DNA of 64,000 bases from Elusimicrobia bacterium RIFCSPLOWO2_02_FULL_39_32. Lineage in GTDB: Bacteria; Elusimicrobiota; Elusimicrobia; 2-02-FULL-39-32. The position numbers were made by a program, and so were the translations under genes. Below, piece after piece: positions 27,001-30,000 of this stretch; the stretch's first letter is position 1, and each line of letters begins with the position of its first letter. The DNA is taken from contig MGUU01000016.1 of the NCBI GenBank assembly GCA_001800135.1, positions 124,001-188,000 on the forward strand, in the 5' to 3' direction. The notes beneath the pieces were generated by a model, which worked only from the letters and a program-made list of their open reading frames with translations, did no database searches and was not told where the DNA came from.

Positions 27001-30000
27001 CCAAAAGGCAATTTGTCTGAAATAATAATCCCTTTTACATTCTTTAAATCTTTTCCAGCGCCAATGAATAAAGAGATCGCCTGCTTTGTGATCACTATGT
27101 CTTCAGGATTATTAGCATCTCTTAAAATTTCATCCAGATTGGCAAGGTTAATCCCGGTTTTTCGTATATCCTCTTTATCAAAATGAGATAATTGAATGCC
27201 AGATTCAATTAAAGGAGCAGAGATTGGAGTAGCAAATGAAGAAGGCAAAATTGACGCTAACGCCGCATATCCCGGTGAAACCAAAGAGGTCAGAGAAAGT
27301 GAGATGATCAAGGTAATTTGCACAATTCCTTGTCCCCAAGATTTTGGCGGTTTTAACTGATCTTTTAAGAAATCGAGAAAGTTTTTAAAATTCAAAAATT
27401 TAGTAAAAGCGCGCAGACTGACTCCAGCGATAATCTGTTTCCAAAGAGTTATTTCTCCAGGATAAAGATTAAAATTGTAATCCCCTATTTGCAGAGATTT
27501 AAAAACAACCCGTCCTTCTTTTCCAGTTTTATATGGAAGATCCTTGTGAGTAGCTTCTAACTCAATAGAGCTTGAGTTGTGTCCATTCAACCCCTGAAAG
27601 CTAAAAGAGATGGAAACTTTCTGCAATACCAATTTTTTCTGATCCATATCTAATTCCTTCCAAAATTCTCTAGCTTCATCCTTGATATTGAGCTCAAGGT
27701 TCTGAATAGTTTTGAATTTTCCTTTCTCTTTTTCTTGATTAAAGTAAGCCATGGCAGCTTCCATGATTTTCTCTTTAACAACATCATTCAACGCGGGATA
27801 TTGCTGCAACTCTTTTTTAATAAAGCTCCCCAATGCTAAAACCAAGAACATCCTTTCCAAGAGTGAGAAAATCGGAATCTTTTCATTCCCCATCTCCAAG
27901 AGCGCAGTACCCAGATACGATTTAAGGTTAATGCGCTCTCCTGTAAAAAGTTTTTCCAAAGGAGTTTTATCCCTGCGAAAGATTTCAAGATAATCAGTTC
28001 CAGAACCTTCTATGGCCCCAAGTTTAGGGGCAAGCACTGCATAAGCAACCTCTTTATTTTTTAAAATCTGTGTCATGCCATGAGTGTGAAAACCTCCTGC
28101 CACAAGAACAGCAAGTTGGTTTTGATGATTTGAATCTCCCATCCCAACTTTCTTTAAAAGATTACGGATCAGAGCTTGATCGCGCGCAATGGCAGCTCGA
28201 TTAAAATTCTCAAATGGCTCTAGGGTTGAGGAATTAGATGGACTTAAGGTTCGTGGACTTGTCGCATTAGAGGGAGTTAGGGGATTTAAGGTTTCTGAAA
28301 TCTTATCATCTAATGTTTGTTCCTTGCTAAGCTCTCTTCTTCTTAGCTCCCTAAAACCAAATTTCTCAATCCTACTTTCTATCTTCTTAATCTCTTCTTT
28401 TCTTGCCACATATAATTCCCATTCCTCTGGGCTCAGTTGAAAGCTAACTAATTTTTCTACTAGCCTTAAATCTCCTGAAAGCTGAACAATTTCTTTTTCC
28501 TTTGGAGCCTGAATTAAAGACTCAATCCGCTTTTTTTCCAACGCATCCATCTCAGAAAATAATTCATCGCTGCGAATATTGTCTGAGATCAAAACATAGC
28601 GGATATATTGATCCATTGCGGGAAAATCTTTAAGGGTTATTTTATAAGCAGCGCACAAATCTCTTAAGTACTGATAAAACGCCCCATAACTAATGTTCCC
28701 TAACCTGTAAGCTAAACTTGCAGAGGCTAAATCTTTTAGCTCCTCTTTTGAAATTTTTTCCACTAAGGCTTGAGATAAGGCACGTCTCTCTTTTTCAATC
28801 TTTTCATAATTTAAAGACTCTTCCAAACTCAAAGCATTAATATATTTTTGTATCATCCCAGAACCAGCTGGAATTCCCTGCTTAGTTAATAATTTTAAAT
28901 ATTCACTCAATTTTATTTGGTCATGGTGATATTGAATCATCCTACGATCCAAATTTTGAAGATCCTGATTAAAATTCTTTTCTTTAAGTTGGCTAATAGA
29001 GAACTCCCACCCCTGAACAACCTCTTTTATTTTTTTCTCTAATGGCAAACTCTCTTTTAACGCGTTTACATGTTTAAGATAAAAGGATTCATCCTCAATA
29101 CCCCAAAATAAAATCGGCTGAAAAAACTGTTTGCTAGATGGCTGGAAACCAGAGGATATAATACCTTCAAAGTTTTGAGATTCTGCTGTGCCTTGAGATA
29201 CTTCAATGGGTTGCATACCCAAACTGCTTTGAATCTCTCCATTGCCATGAGAACCCAAAGAAGTAAACCCCTCCCTATCTCTTAGTCCATAGGTCATCCC
29301 CACATATTCTGCTCCAGAAATAAATGATTCTTTCAAGAAATAGTTGGAAACCTCTTTGCTAATCTCTTTATCTGGAAATGAACGATAGGGAGAAAAATTA
29401 AATGCCCCTTCTGCTCCCTCAAGACCAACAATCAAAGGCGCAATTGCCTTAGAGTCCGCTTGAGCGTTACTCGCCAAAGATTCAATAATTTTTGCAATAT
29501 TTCTTTGAGCTTCCAGATTTTCGTGCGCGTCCTGAACATGAACAACCATAAAATCCCCTGGTTTCCAATTAGGCGGGAGATAAAGTTCTCTTAAATTTGC
29601 ATAACTAATGGATAAGGATTTAAACCAGGATGGGAGAATTCGAAGCCTTGATTTTAAATCATTTGGCAGTTTAGGAATTGCGGAACCAGATAAACCAACA
29701 GTTTTAGGAAGCGCATTAGGAAGTAAATTTAAATTAATAGATGGGATTTGAGAAAGCAGCCCTTCCCCTAATTCAGGCGCAGGAACCTTTGCAAGTAAAG
29801 TTCCTTTTTCCTTACCCTCAGTCTCACCCCCTTTCTCAATATCTTCCTGCCCTTTATTAACTCTATCAGCAGCGGCTTTTCTCTCCTGCCAGAGTTTTGC
29901 AACTTGGGTTTCTCTGCGCGATTTTAGAGCAGGTTCAATGATCCCGTAGGCTACCTGCACATAAAAGAAAATAAGCGCCATGCCTAAAGCGGTGGGCTGA

